This document shows, piece by piece, positions 27,055 through 38,256 of a DNA stretch of 64,000 nucleotides. The notes beneath the pieces were generated by a model. The model was given only the letters and a program-made list of their open reading frames with translations, had not been told where the DNA came from and made no database searches. This DNA comes from Colletes latitarsis (Eukaryota; Arthropoda; Insecta; Hymenoptera; Colletidae): positions 20,788,001 through 20,852,000 of the forward strand of contig NC_135136.1 of the NCBI RefSeq assembly GCF_051014445.1. Direction: 5' to 3'. A program made the position numbers and the translations under genes. Within the stretch, counting starts at the first letter, position 1, and the number at the start of each line of letters is the position of its first letter.

Positions 27055-28003
27055 GACCTAACATGCGTTATCCTCTAAAATATTGAGCGAAACCAGGTTT
27101 AATCGACTGTTTCAGTGTGGTACCGCATTACTACGTGATGCAAACCAGAAAAAACCCAGGATCAGTTCAACAAGTATGTGAAGAATGCGAAAGTATGAGT
27201 CCGATCAGTGAAAATCCCAGGCCTAACCTAGACCTAACATGCGTTATCCTCTAAAATATTGAGCGAAACCAGGTTTAATCGACTGTTTCAGTGTGGTCCC
27301 ACATTACTACGTGATCCAAACCAGAAAAAACCCCGGATCCGTTCAACAAGTATGTGAAGAATGCGAAAGTATGAGTCTGATGAGTGAAAATCCCAGGCCT
27401 AACCTAGACCTAGCTTGCGTTATCCTCTAAAATATTGATCGAAACCAGGTTTAAACGACTGTTTCAGTGTGGTCCCACATTACTACGTGATCCAAACCAG
27501 AAAAAACCCCGGATCCGTTCAACAAGTATGTGAAGAATGCGAAAGTATGAGCCTGATGAGGGCAAATCCCAGACCTATCCCAGACCTAACTTGCGTTGTC
27601 CTCTAAAATAGTGATGGAAACCAGGTTTCATTGACTGTTTCAGTGTGGTACTACATTACTACGTGATGCAGTCCAGAAAAAGCCCAGGATCTAGCCATCA
27701 AGTACGAGAAATATGCGAAAGAATGAGCCTGATGAGAGCAAATCCCAGACCTAACCTAGACCTAACATGCGTTATCCTCTAAAATATTGAGCGAAACCAG
27801 GTTTAATGGACTGTTTCAGTGTGGTACTACACTACTTCGTGATCCAAACCAGACAAAACCCAGGATCTGTTCATCAAGAATGTGGAAAACGCGAAACTGT
27901 GAGCCTGATGAGGGCAAATCTTACACCTAACCCAGACCTAAGATGCGTTATCCATCGTGATCCAAACCAGAAAAAACCCAGGATCCGTTCAACAAGTATG
28001 TGA
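27055..28003 (+). repeat. Third partial copy of the large block (offset 2934 bp)
   Basis: This matches 24121-25069, with shared CCGCATTACTACGTGAT, AACCCCGGATCC, ACCTAGCTTGCG and the truncated-monomer junction at 27949. It runs directly into a stretch (28004-28656) that instead matches 23366-24018, so this region is a mosaic of two source blocks joined inside the array. Confidence 0.78.
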
Positions 28004-28656
28004 AGAATGCGAAGGTATGAGCCTGACGTGGGCAAATCCTGGACCTGTCCCAGACATAACTTGCGTTATCCTCGAAAATATTGGTCGAAACAAGGTTTCA
28101 TCGACTATTTCAGTGTGGTACCACATTACTACGTGATCCAAACCAGAAAAATACCCAGGATCTGTTCAACAAGTATGTGAAGAACGCGAAAGTATGACCC
28201 TGATGAGGGCAAATCCCAGACCTATACCAGACCTAACTTGCGTTGTCCTCTAAAATATTAATGGAAACCAGGTATAATTGACTGTTTCAGTGTGGTACTA
28301 CATTACTACGTGATCCAATCCAGAAAAAGCCCTGGATCTAGCCATCAAGTATGAGTAACATGCGAAAGTATGAGCCTGATGAGGGCAAATCATAGACCTT
28401 ACCCAGACCTAACATGCGTTATCCCCTAAAATATTTATCAATACCAGGTTTAATTGAATGTTTCAGTGTGGTACCACATTACTACGTGATCCAATCCTGA
28501 AAAAACCCAGAATCTGTTCAACAAGTATGTGGAGAATGCGAGAGTATGTGTCTGATGAGGGCAAATCCCAGGCCTAACCTAGGCATAACATGCGTTATCC
28601 TCTAAAATATTGATCGAAACCAGGTTAAATGGACTGTCTCAGTGTGGTACCACATT
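27806..28656 (+). repeat. Duplicated block, partner of 23168-24018
   Basis: Few differences from its partner are visible, for example CTGGACCTGTCCC near 28038 against CTGGACCTATCCC, and a TACTACATTAC palindrome variant near 28297. Sequences to the right of this block belong to the right-hand domain, so it marks the transition between the two halves of the array. A further partial copy lies at 42451-43230. Confidence 0.82.
27940..27970 (+). repeat. 118-bp truncated monomer junction, copy 4
   Basis: The junction is the same and its right flank is that of copy 2 (GAAGGTATGAGCCTGACGTG). It therefore belongs to the 4638-bp-offset duplication of 23168-24018. Confidence 0.9.
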
Positions 28657-29645
28657 ACTACAGGATCCAAACTAGAAAAAGCCAAGAGTCTGGCCATCAA
28701 GTATGAGAAATATGCGAAAGTACGAGCCTGATGAGAGCAAATCCCAGACCTAACCATGACCTAACGTGCGTTATTCTCTAAAATATTGATCGAAACCAGG
28801 TTAAATGGACTGTCTCAGTGTGGTACCACATTACTACAGGATCCAAACTAGAAAAAGCCCAGAGTCTGGCCTTCAAGTATGAGAAATGTGCGAAAGTACG
28901 AGCCTGATGAGAGCAAATCCCAGACCTAACCATGACCTAACATGCGTTATTCCCTAAAATATTGATCGAAACCAGGTTTAATGGACTGTTTCAGTGTGGT
29001 ACCACTTTACTACGTGATCCAAACCAGAAAATACCCAGGATCTGTTCAACAAGTATGTGAAAAACGCGAAACTATGAGCATGATGAGGGCAAATCACAGA
29101 CCTATCCCAGACCTAACATGCGTTATTCTCTAAAATATTTATCAACACCAGGTTTAATTGAATGTTTCAGTGTGGTACCACATTACTACGTGATCCAAAC
29201 CACAAAAAACCCAGGATCCGTTCAACAAGTATGTGAAGAATGCGAAAGTATGTGTCTGATGAGGGAAAATCCCAGGCCTAACCTAGACCTAACATGCGTT
29301 ACCCTCAAAAATATTTATCAAGACCAGGTTTAATTGAATGTTTCTGTGTGGTACCACATTACTACGTGATCCAAACCAGAAAAAACCCAGGATCTGTTCA
29401 ACATGTATGTGGAAAATGCGAAAGTATGTGTCTGATGAGGCCAAACCCCAGGCCTAACCTAGATCTAACATGCGTTATCCTCAAAAATATTGATCGAAAT
29501 CAGGTTTAAGGGACTTTTTCAGTGTGGTACCACATCACTACGTGATCCAAACCAGAAAAAACCCAGGATCTGTTCAACAAGTATGTGAAAAACGCGAAAC
29601 TATGAGCATGATGAGGGCAAATCACAGACCTATCCCAGACCTAAC
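28657..29645 (+). repeat. Start of right-hand domain monomers
   Basis: Two adjacent CTACAGGATCCAAACTAG monomers (28658 and 28834) with CCTAACCATGACCTAAC are followed by TATGTGTCTGATGAGG monomers and a CAACATGTATGTGG monomer. The stretch 29118-29509 reappears near 43236-43603 at an offset of 14118 bp. No gene is seen. Confidence 0.85.
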
Positions 29646-29956
29646 TTGCGTTGTCCTCTAAAATATTCATGGAATCCAGGTTTAATTGACTGTTTCAGTG
29701 TGGCACCACATTACTGCGTGATCCAAACCAGAAAAAACCCGGGATCCGTTCAACAAGTATGTGAAGAATGCGAAAGTATGAGCCTAACGAGGGCAAATCC
29801 CAGACCTATCCCAGACCTAACTTGCGTTGTCCTCTAAAATATTCATGGAATCCAGGTTTAATTGACTGTTTCAGTGTGGCACCACATTACTGCGTGATCC
29901 AAACCAGAAAAAACCCGGGATCCGTTCAACAAGTATGTGAAGAATGCGAAAGTATG
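29646..29956 (+). repeat. Duplicated monomer pair carrying the empty and filled insertion sites
   Basis: Two consecutive monomers share the rare signature ATTCATGGAATCCAGG, GTGTGGCACCACATTACTGC and CCCGGGATCCGTTC with essentially no difference. In the first, GCGAAAGTATG continues into AGCCTAACGAGGGC (29777-29790). In the second, the retro-insert begins right after GCGAAAGTATG, and AGCCTAACGAGGGC resumes after the insert's A tract. The first is therefore a near-exact empty-site paralogue of the insertion. Confidence 0.9.
29949..29956 (+). repeat. Left target-site duplication of retro-insert copy 1
   Basis: AAAGTATG precedes the insert and AAAGTATG (30328-30335) follows the body, its first three A bases merging with the A tract. 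The certain duplication is GTATG (5 bp) and the longest reading is 8 bp. The layout fits target-primed reverse transcription, where a nicked bottom strand ending in TTT would pair with the poly(A) of the RNA. Confidence 0.7.
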
Positions 29957-30113
29957 GTGTCGCGGGCGGTTGCGAGTTGGGGCTCGCAGCCGCCACTAAA
30001 CGCGGCCCCGGGACGGATAGCGGCCGGATGGAGTGGCCCCGTCCCGCCGCTATGAGGCAGTGTGTCTACTGGGGGGACCGATTGTCCCCCCGGGGGATGG
30101 GCGCGAAAGCGCG

Positions 30114-30165
30114 GGCACGGGGAGGATACCGGAAGAATGCTTCGAGCGATTCCCGGTATCCTCCC
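30114..30165 (+). other. Longest hairpin of the retro-insert
   Basis: Thirteen bases at 30120-30132 (GGGAGGATACCGG) are perfectly complementary to 30143-30155 (CCGGTATCCTCCC), with a 10-base loop. Six more pairs lie outside (GGCACG 30114-30119 with CGTGCC 30160-30165) across a four-base AAAG bulge. It is identical in copy 2. It could be a recognition structure for reverse transcriptase in the element RNA; that role is inference. Confidence 0.75.
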
Positions 30166-30249
30166 AAAGCGTGCCGAAGGGTCACCGTGGGGTTTTTAGT
30201 GGGTAGGTCCCGCGCCTGTCGTTGTACGGGCGCGGGGAATCCCACACAC

Positions 30250-30281
30250 CCCTCCCACCTCTCCCCAAGGAGGTGGGAGGG
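30250..30281 (+). other. 3' hairpin of the retro-insert
   Basis: Twelve perfect base pairs (CCCTCCCACCTC with GAGGTGGGAGGG) enclose an 8-base loop, 26 bases before the A tract. A strong stem just upstream of the tail is common in RNAs recognised by non-LTR reverse transcriptases. It does not look like a bacterial terminator in this context. Confidence 0.7.
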
Positions 30282-30335
30282 AGTCTTTCGAAGATTTTCC
30301 CCACGACAAAAAAAAAAAAAAAAAAAAAAAGTATG

Positions 30336-33300
30336 AGCCTAACGAGGGCAAATCCCAGACCTATCCCAGACATAACTTGCGTTATCCTCTAAAATATTGG
30401 GCGAAACCAGCTTTAATCGACTATTTCAGTGTGGTACCACATTACTACGTGATCCAAATCAGAAAAATACCCAGGATCTGTTCAACAAGTGTGTGAAGAA
30501 CGCGAAAGTATGACCCTGATGAGGGCAAATCCCAGACCCATACCAGACCTAACTTGCGTTGTCCTCTAAAATATTGATGGAAACCTGGTATAATTGACTG
30601 TTTCAGTGTGGTACCACATTACTACCTGATCCAAACCAGAAAAATACCCAGGATCTGTTCAACAAGTATGTGAAGAACGCGAATATATGACCCTGATGAG
30701 GGCAAATCCCAGACCTATACCAGACCTAACTTGCGTTGTCCTCTAAAATATTGATGGAAACCAGGTTTAATTGACTGTTTCAGTGTGGTACCACATTGCT
30801 ACGTGATCCAATCCAGAAAAAAACCCAGGATCTGTACAACAAGTAAGTGAAGAATGCGAAAGTATGAGCCTGACGAGGGCAAATCCTGGACCTATCCCAG
30901 ACATAACTTGCGTTATCCTCTAAAATATTGATCGAACCCAGGTTTAATCCACTATTTCAGTGTGGTACCACATTACTACGTGATCCAAACCAGAAAAATA
31001 CCCAGGATCTGTTCAACAAGTATGTGGAGAATGCGAAAGTATGTGTCTGACGAGGGCAAATCCCAGACCTATCCTAGACCCATCATGCGTTATCCCCTAA
31101 AACATTTATCAAGACCAGGTTTAATTGAATGTTTCAGTGTGGTACCACATTACTACGTGATCCAAACCACAAGAAACCCAAGATCCGTTCAACAAGTATG
31201 TGATGAATGCGAAAGTATGTGTCTGATGAGGGCAAATCCCAGACCTATCCCAGACCCAACATGCGTTATCCCCTAAAACATTTATCAAGACCAGGTTTAA
31301 TTGACTGTTTCAGTGTGGTACCACATTACTACCTGATCCAAACCAGAAAAATACCCAGGATCTGTTCAACAAGTGTGTGAAGAACGCGAAAGTATGACCC
31401 TGATGAGGGCAAATCCCAGACCTATACCAGACATAACTTGCGTTGTCCTCTAAAATATTGATGGAAACCGGGTTTTTAATGGACTGTTTCAGTGTGGTAC
31501 CACATTACTACGTGATCCAATCCAGAAACAAATCCAGGATCTGTACAACAAGTGTGTGAAGAATGCGAAAGTATGAGCCTGACGAGGGCAAATCCCGGAA
31601 CTATCCAACACATAACTTGCGTTATCCTCTAAAATATTGATCGAAACCAGGTTTAATCGACTATTTCAGTGTGGTACCACATTACTACGTGATCCAAACC
31701 AGAAAAATACCCAGGATCTGATCAACAAGTATGTGAAGGACGCGGAAATATGACCCTGATGAGTGCAAAACCCGGGCCTAACCTAGACCTAACATGCGTT
31801 ACCATCAAAAATACTGATCGGTACCAGGTTTAATCGACTTTTTCAGTATGGTATCACATTACTATGTGATCCAAACCAGAAAAAAACCCAGGATCTGTAC
31901 AACAAGTATGTGAAGAATGCGAAAGTATGTGTCTGATGAGGGCAAATCCCAGGACTAACCTAGACATAACATGCGTTATCCTCTAAAATATTGATCGAAA
32001 CCAGGTTAAATGGACTGTTTCAGTGTGGTACTACATTACTATGTGATCCAAACCAGAAAAATACCCGGGAACTGTTCAACAAGTATGTGAAAAACGCGAT
32101 ACTATGAGCCTGATGAGGGCAAATCCTAGACCTAACCCAGACCTAACATGCGTTATCCTGTAAAATATTTATCAAGACCAGGTTTAATTGAATGTTTCAG
32201 TGTGGTACCACATTACTACGTGATCCAAACCTGAAAAAACCCAGGATCTGTTCAACAAGTATGTGGAGAATGCGAAAGAATGTGTCTGATGAGGGCAAAT
32301 CCCAGGCCTAACCTAGACATAACATGCGTTGTCCTCTAAAATATTGATCGAAACCAGGTTTAATTGGATGTTTCAGTGTGGTACCACATTACTACGTGAT
32401 CCAAACCAGAAAAATACCCAGGATCCGTTCAACAAGTATGTGAAGAATGCGAAAGTATGTGTCTGATGAGGGAAAATCCCAGGCCTAACCTAGACCAAAC
32501 ATGCGTTATCCTCTAAAATATTGATCGAAACCAGGTTTAATCGACTGTTTCAGTGTGGTACCACATTACTATGTGATCCAAACCAGAAAAAAACCCAGTA
32601 TCTGTTCAACAAGTATGTGGAGAATGCGAAAGTATGTGTCTGATGATGGCAAATCCCAGGCCTAACCTAGACATAACATGCGTTGTCCTCTAAAATATTG
32701 ATCGAAACCAGGTTTAATGGACTGTCTCAGTGTGGTACCACATTACTACAGGATCCAAACTAGAAAAAGCCCAGAGTCTGACCATCAAGTATGAGAAATA
32801 TGCGAAAGTACGAGCCTGATGAGAGCAAATCCCAGACCTAACCATGACCTAACATGCGTTATTCTCTAAAATATTGGTCGAAACCAGGTTAAATGGACTG
32901 TCTCAGTGTGGTACCACATTACTACAGGATCCAAACTAGAAAAAGCCCAGAGTCTGGCCATCAAGTATGAGAAATTTGCGAAAGTACGAGCCTGATGAGA
33001 GCAAATCCCAGACCTAACCATGACCTAACATGCGTTATTCTCTAAAATATTGATCGAAACCAGGTTAAATGGACTGTCTCAGTGCGGTACCACATTACTA
33101 CAGGATCCAAACTAGAAAAAGCCCAGAGTCTGGCCATCAAGTATGAGAAATGTGCGAAAGTACGAGCCTGATGAGAGCAAATCCCAGACCTAACCATGAC
33201 CTAACAGGCGTTACTCTCTAAAATATTGATCGAAACCAGGTTTAATCGACTATTTCAGTGTGGTACCACATTACTACGTGATCCAACCAGAAAAATACCC

Positions 33301-34928
33301 AGGATCTGTTCAACAAGTATGTGAAGAACGCGGATATATGACCCTGATGAGGGCAAATCCTAGGCCTAACCTAGACCTAACATGAGTTATCCCCTAAAAT
33401 ATTGATCGAAACCAGGTTTAATGGACTGTTTCGGTGTGCTACCACGTTACTACGTGATCCAATCCTGAAAAAACCCAGAATCTGTTCAACAAGTATGTGG
33501 AGAATGCGAGAGTATGTGTCTGATGAGGGCAAATCCCAGGCCTAACCTAGACATAACATGCGTTATCCTCTAAAATATTGATCGAAACCAGGTTTAATTG
33601 ACTGTTTCAGTGTGGTACCACATGGCTACGTGATCCAATCCAGAAAAAAACCCAGGATCTGTACAACAAGTATGTGATGAATGCGAAAGTATGAGCCTGA
33701 CGAGGGCAAATCCTGGACCTATCCCAGACATAACTTGCGTTATCCTCTAAAATATTGATCGAAACCAGGTTTAATCGACTATTTCAGTGTGGTACCACAT
33801 TACTACGTGATCCAAACCAGAAAAATACCCAGGATCTGTTCAACAAGTATGTGGAGAATGCGAAAGTATGTGTCTGATGAGGGCAAATCCCAGGCCTAAC
33901 CTAGACATAACATGCGTTATCCTCTAAAATATTGATCGAAACCAGGTTTAATTGGATGTTTCAGTGTGGTACCACATTACTACGTGATCCAAACCACAAG
34001 AAACCCAGGATCCGTTCAACAAGTATGTGACGAATGCGAAAGTATGTGTCTGATGAGGGCAAATCCCAGGCCTAACCTTGATCTAACATGCGTTATCCTC
34101 AAAAATATTGATCGAAACCAGGTTTAACGGACTTTTTCAGTGTGGTACCACATCACTACGTGATCCAAACCAGAAAAATACCCAGGATCCGTTCAAGAAG
34201 TATGTGAAGAGTGCGAAAGTATGTGTCTGATGAGGGAAAATCCCAGGCCTAACCTAGACCAGACATGCGTTATCCTGTAAACTTTTGATCGAAACCAGAT
34301 TTAATGGACTGCTTCAGTGTGCTACCACATTACTGCGTGATCAAAACCAGAACAAACCCGGGATCCGTTCAACAAGTATGTGAAGAATGCGAAACTATGG
34401 GCCTGATGAGGGCAAATCCCAGACATATCCCAGACCCAACATGCGTTATCCCCTAAAACATTTATCAAGACCAGGTTGAATTGAATGTTTCAGTGTGGTA
34501 CCACATTACTACGTGATCCAAACCACAAGAAACCCAAGAGCCGTTCAACAAGTATGTGACGAATGCGAAAGTATGTGTCTGATGAGGGCAAATCCCAGAC
34601 CTAACCTAGATCTAACATGCGTTATCCTCAAAAATATTGATCGAAATCAGGTTTAAGGGACTTTTTCAGTGTGGTACCACATCACTACGTGATCCAAACC
34701 AGATGAATACCCAGGATCCGTTCAAGAAGTATGTGAAGAATGCGAAAGTATGTGTCTGATGAGGGCAAATCCCAGGACTAACCTAGACCTAACATGCGTT
34801 ACCCTCTAAAGTATTGATCGAAAACAGGTTTAATCGACTATTTCAGTGTGGTACCACATTACTGCGTGACCAAACCAGAAAAATACCCAGTATCTGTTCA
34901 ACAAGTATGTGAAGAACGCGAAAGTATG
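30336..34928 (+). repeat. Right-domain satellite between the two retro-inserts
   Basis: About 26 monomers. The first about 300 bases after copy 1 match those after copy 2 at an offset of 4972 bp. A run of three CTACAGGATCCAAACTAG monomers (32746, 32922, 33098) lies inside. The part 31345-34530 is duplicated at 38257-41441. A two-base T insertion occurs near 31474. The last monomer before copy 2 has GTGACCAAACC (34866), a 2-bp deletion shared only with 58115 as far as I saw. No gene is present. Confidence 0.87.
31345..34530 (+). repeat. Dispersed duplication, copy 1 (offset about 6911 bp)
   Basis: Matching points include CTATCCAACACATAAC at 31601/38512, ACCATCAAAAATACTG at 31801/38712, the triplet of CTACAGGATCC monomers at 32746-33098/39656-40008, TAGGCCTAAC at 33361/40272 and GAAACTATGGGCC at 34391/41302. 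The offset is 6910-6913 throughout. One monomer differs: near 32340-32510 this copy has an ordinary monomer where the other (39250-39430) has a CACAATACTACGGGATCC monomer. Edges are gradual. Confidence 0.82.
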
Positions 34929-35302
34929 GGGTCGCGGGCGGTTGCGAGTTGGGGCTCGCAGCCGCCACTAAACGCGGCCCCGGGACGGATAGCGGCGGGA
35001 TGGAGTGGCCCCGTCCCGCCGCTATGAGGCAGTGTGTCTACTGGGGGACCGATTGTCCCCCCGGGGGATGGGCGCGAAAGCGCGGGCACGGGGAGGATAC
35101 CGGAAGAATGCTTCGAGCGATTCCCGGTATCCTCCCAAAGCGTGCCGAAGGGTCACCGTGGGGTTTTTAGTGGGTAGGTCCCGCGCCTGTCGTTGTACGG
35201 GCGCGGGGAATCCCACACACCCCTCCCACCTCTCCCCAAGGAGGTGGGAGGGAGTCTTTCGAAGATTTTCCCCACGACAAAAAAAAAAAAAAAAAAAAAA
35301 AA
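34929..35302 (+). mobile_element. SINE-like or truncated non-LTR retro-insert, copy 2
   Basis: The body (34929-35278, 350 bp) differs from copy 1 at three places: the second base (G for T), a C/G change in AGCGGCGGGATGG, and a G run of five instead of six. The A tract has 24 A. It begins at the same monomer position, after GCGAAAGTATG. The right flank (TTATGAGACTAACGAGGGC and about 300 bases onward) is nearly that of copy 1, including GGGCGAAACCAGCTTTAATCG. The left flank is a different monomer (GTGACCAAACC, CCCAGTATCTGTTC, GAACGCG). This asymmetry favours spread by recombination within the array, with an exchange at or near the 5' end of the insert, over an independent insertion. Confidence 0.85.
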
Positions 35303-38256
35303 TTATGAGACTAACGAGGGCAAATCCCAGACCTATCCCAGACATAACTTGCGTTATCCTCTAAAATATTGGGCGAAACCAGCTTTAATCGACTATTTCA
35401 GTGTGGTACCACATTACTACGTGATCCAAATCAGAAAAATACGCAGGATCTGTTCAACAAGTGTGTGAAGAACGCGAAAGTATGACCCTGATGAGGGCAA
35501 ATCCCAGACCCATACCAGACCTAACTTGCGTTGTCCTCTAAAATATTGATGGAAACCTGGTATAATTGACTGTTTCAGTGTGGTACCACATTACTACCTG
35601 ATCCAAACCAGAAAAATACCCAGGATCTGTACAACAAGTATGTGAAGAATGCGAAAGTATGAGCCTGACGAGGGCAAATCCTGGACCTATCCCAGACATA
35701 ACTTGCGTTATCCTCTAAAATATTGATCGAAACCAGGTTTAATCCACTATTTCAGTGTGTTACCACATTACTACGTGATCCAAACCAGAAAAATACCCAG
35801 GATCTGTTCAACAAGTATGTGGAGAATGCGAAAGTATGTGTCTGATGAGGGCAAATCCCAGGCCTAACCTAGGCATAACATGCGCTATCCTCTAAAATAT
35901 TGATCGAAACCAGGTTTAATTGGATGTTTCAGTGTGGTACCACATTACTACGTGATCCAAACCACAAGAAACCCAGGATCCGTTCAACAAGTATATGACG
36001 AATGCGAAAGTATGTGTCTGATGAGGGCAAATCCCAGGCCTAACCTAGATCTAACATGCGTTATCCACAAAAATATTGATCGAAACCAGGTTTAACGGAC
36101 TTTTTCAGTGTGGTACCACATCACTACGTGATCCAAACCAGAAAAATACCCAGGATCCGTTCAACAAGTATGTGAAGAATGCGAAAGTATGTGTCTGATG
36201 AGGGAAAATCCCAGGCCTAACCTAGACCAAACATGCGTTATCCTGTAAAATATTGATCGATACCAGATTTAATGGACTGCATCAGTGTGCTACCACATTA
36301 CTGCGTGATCAAAACCAGAAAAAACCCGGGATCCGTTCAACAAGTATGTGAAGAATGCGAAACTATGAGCCTGATGAGGGCAAATCCCAGACCTATCCTA
36401 GACCCAACATGCGTTATCCCCTAAAACATTTATCAAGACCAGGTTTAATTGAATGTTTCAGTGCGGTACCACATTACTACGTGATCCAAACCACAAGAAA
36501 CCCAAGATCCGTTCAACCAGTATGTGACGAATGCGAAAGTATGTGTCTGATGAGGGCAAATCCCAGACCTATCCCAGACCCAACATGCGTTATCCCCTAA
36601 AACATTTATCAAGACCAGGTTTAATTGAATGTTTCAGTGTGGTACCACATTACTGCGTGATCCAAACCAGAAAAAACCAGGGATCCGTTCAACAAGTGTG
36701 TGAAGAACGCGAAAGTATGACCCTGATGAGGGCAAATCCCAGACCTATACCAGACATAACTTGCGTTGTCCTCTAAAATATTGATGGAAACCGGGTTTAA
36801 TGGACTGTTTCAGTGTGGTACCACATTACTACGTGATCCAAATCAGAAAAATACCCAGGATCTGTTCAACAAGTGTGTGAAGAACGCGAAAGTATGACCC
36901 TGATGAGGGCAAATCCCAGACCCACACCAGACCTAACTTGCGTTGTCCTCTAAAATATTGATGGAAACCTGGTATAATTGACTGTTTCAGTGTGGTACCA
37001 CATTACTACCTGATCCAAACCAGAAAAATACCCAGGATCTGTTCAACAAGTATGTGAAGAACGCGAATATATGACCCTGATGAGGGCAAATCCCAGACCT
37101 ATACCAGACCTAACTTGCGTTGTCCTCTAAAATATTGATGGAAACCAGGTTTAATTGACTGTTTCAGTGTGGTACCACATTGCTACGTGATCCAATCCAG
37201 AAAAAAACCCAGGATCTGTGCAACAAGTATGTGAAGAATGCGAAAGTATGAGCCTGACGAGGGCAAATCCTGGACCTATCCCAGACATAACTTGCGTTAT
37301 CCTCTAAAATATTGATCGAAACCAGGTTTAATCCACTATTTCAGTGTGGTACCACAGTACTACGTGATCCAAACTCGAAAAATACCCAGGATCTGTTCAA
37401 CAAGTATGTGGAGAATGCGAAAGTATGTGTCTGATGAGGGCAAATCCCAGGCCTAACCTAGGCATAACATGCGCTATCCTCTAAAATATTGATCGAAACC
37501 AGGTTTAATTGGATGTTTCAGTGTGGTACCACATTACTACGTGATCCAAACCAGAAAAATACCCAGGATCCGTTCAACAAGTATGTGAAGAATGCGAAAG
37601 TATGTGTCTGATGAGGGAAAATCCCAGGCCTAACCTAGACCAAACATGCGTTATCCTGTAAAATATTGATCGAAACCAGATTTAATGGACTGCTTCAGTG
37701 TGCTACCACATTACTGCGTGATCAAAACCAGAAAAAACCCGGGATCCGATCAACAAGTATGTGAAGAATGCGAAACTATGAGCCTGATGAGGGCAAATCC
37801 CAGACCTATCCCAGACCCAACATGCGTTATCCCCTAAAACATTTATCAAGACCAGGTTTAATTGAATGTTTCAGTGTGGTACCACATTACTACGTGATCC
37901 AAACCACAAGAAACCCAAGATCCGTTCAACAAGTATGTGACGAATGCGAAAGTATGTGTCTGATGCGGGCAAATCCCAGACCTATCCCAGTCCCAACATG
38001 CGTTATCCCCTAAAACATTTATCAAGACCAGGTTTAATTGAATGTTTCAGTGTGGTACCACATTACTGCGTGATCCAAACCAGACAAAACCAGGGATCCG
38101 TTCAACAAGTATGTGAAGAATGCGAAAGTATGAGCCTGACGAGGGCATATCCCGGAACTATCCCAGACATAACTTGCGTTATCCTCTAAAATATTGGTCG
38201 AAACCAGGTTTAATCGACTATTTCAGTGTGGTACCACATTACTACGTGATCCAAAT
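35303..38256 (+). repeat. Satellite right of retro-insert copy 2
   Basis: About 17 right-domain monomers. The first stretch repeats the right flank of copy 1 and then skips ahead near 35620 relative to 30660, from CAGGATCTGTTC to CAGGATCTGTACAAC, a deletion of whole monomers. Monomers with CCCCTAAAACATTTATCAAG and CCACAAGAAACCC pair up at 36355 and 37768 (1413 bp, eight monomers). The part from about 36820 to 38100 reappears at about 44000-45500. No gene is seen. Confidence 0.85.

Larger units (their letters stand above)
29957..30330 (+). mobile_element. SINE-like or truncated non-LTR retro-insert, copy 1
   Basis: A strongly GC-rich body of 351 bp (29957-30307) ends in 23 A (30308-30330) and breaks the satellite cleanly, with a 5-8 bp target duplication and an empty-site paralogue next door. 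The body is a string of inverted repeats: 29965-29976/29983-29994, 30009-30016/30039-30046, 30071-30078/30084-30091, a GCGC-GAAA-GCGC hairpin at 30101-30112, 30114-30132/30143-30165, 30209-30216/30229-30236, and 30250-30261/30270-30281. No tRNA-like A and B boxes were found, and the open frame through it is not convincing. From general memory, the TTTTTAGTGGGTA segment (30193-30205) resembles 3' UTRs of arthropod R1-type non-LTR retrotransposons. Alternatives are a non-tRNA SINE or a retrocopy of a structured RNA. Confidence 0.8.

Noticed and set aside
30121..30160. tRNA-derived SINE head or B box (ATGCTTCGAGCGATTCC resembles GGTTCGAATCC)
   Set aside because: The match needs inserted bases and lies in the loop and arm of a strong hairpin. 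No A box at the right distance and no cloverleaf is present.
30193..30205. Telomere-like reading of the TTTAG...GGGT segment (arthropod TTAGG repeats)
   Set aside because: It is a single occurrence, not a tandem array. It is better viewed as part of the retro-insert's 3' region.
30250..30281. Rho-independent terminator (GC hairpin followed by homopolymer)
   Set aside because: The homopolymer is A on the same strand, not T, and lies 26 bases away. Context is a eukaryotic satellite, so a retroelement 3' hairpin and poly(A) tail explain it better.
29944..30336. 130-codon + strand and 63-107-codon - strand frames over the retro-inserts
   Set aside because: The inserts are GC-rich and poor in stops, the frames read through the A tract as poly-lysine or poly-phenylalanine, and they include satellite at both ends. 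No reverse-transcriptase or nuclease motif is seen.
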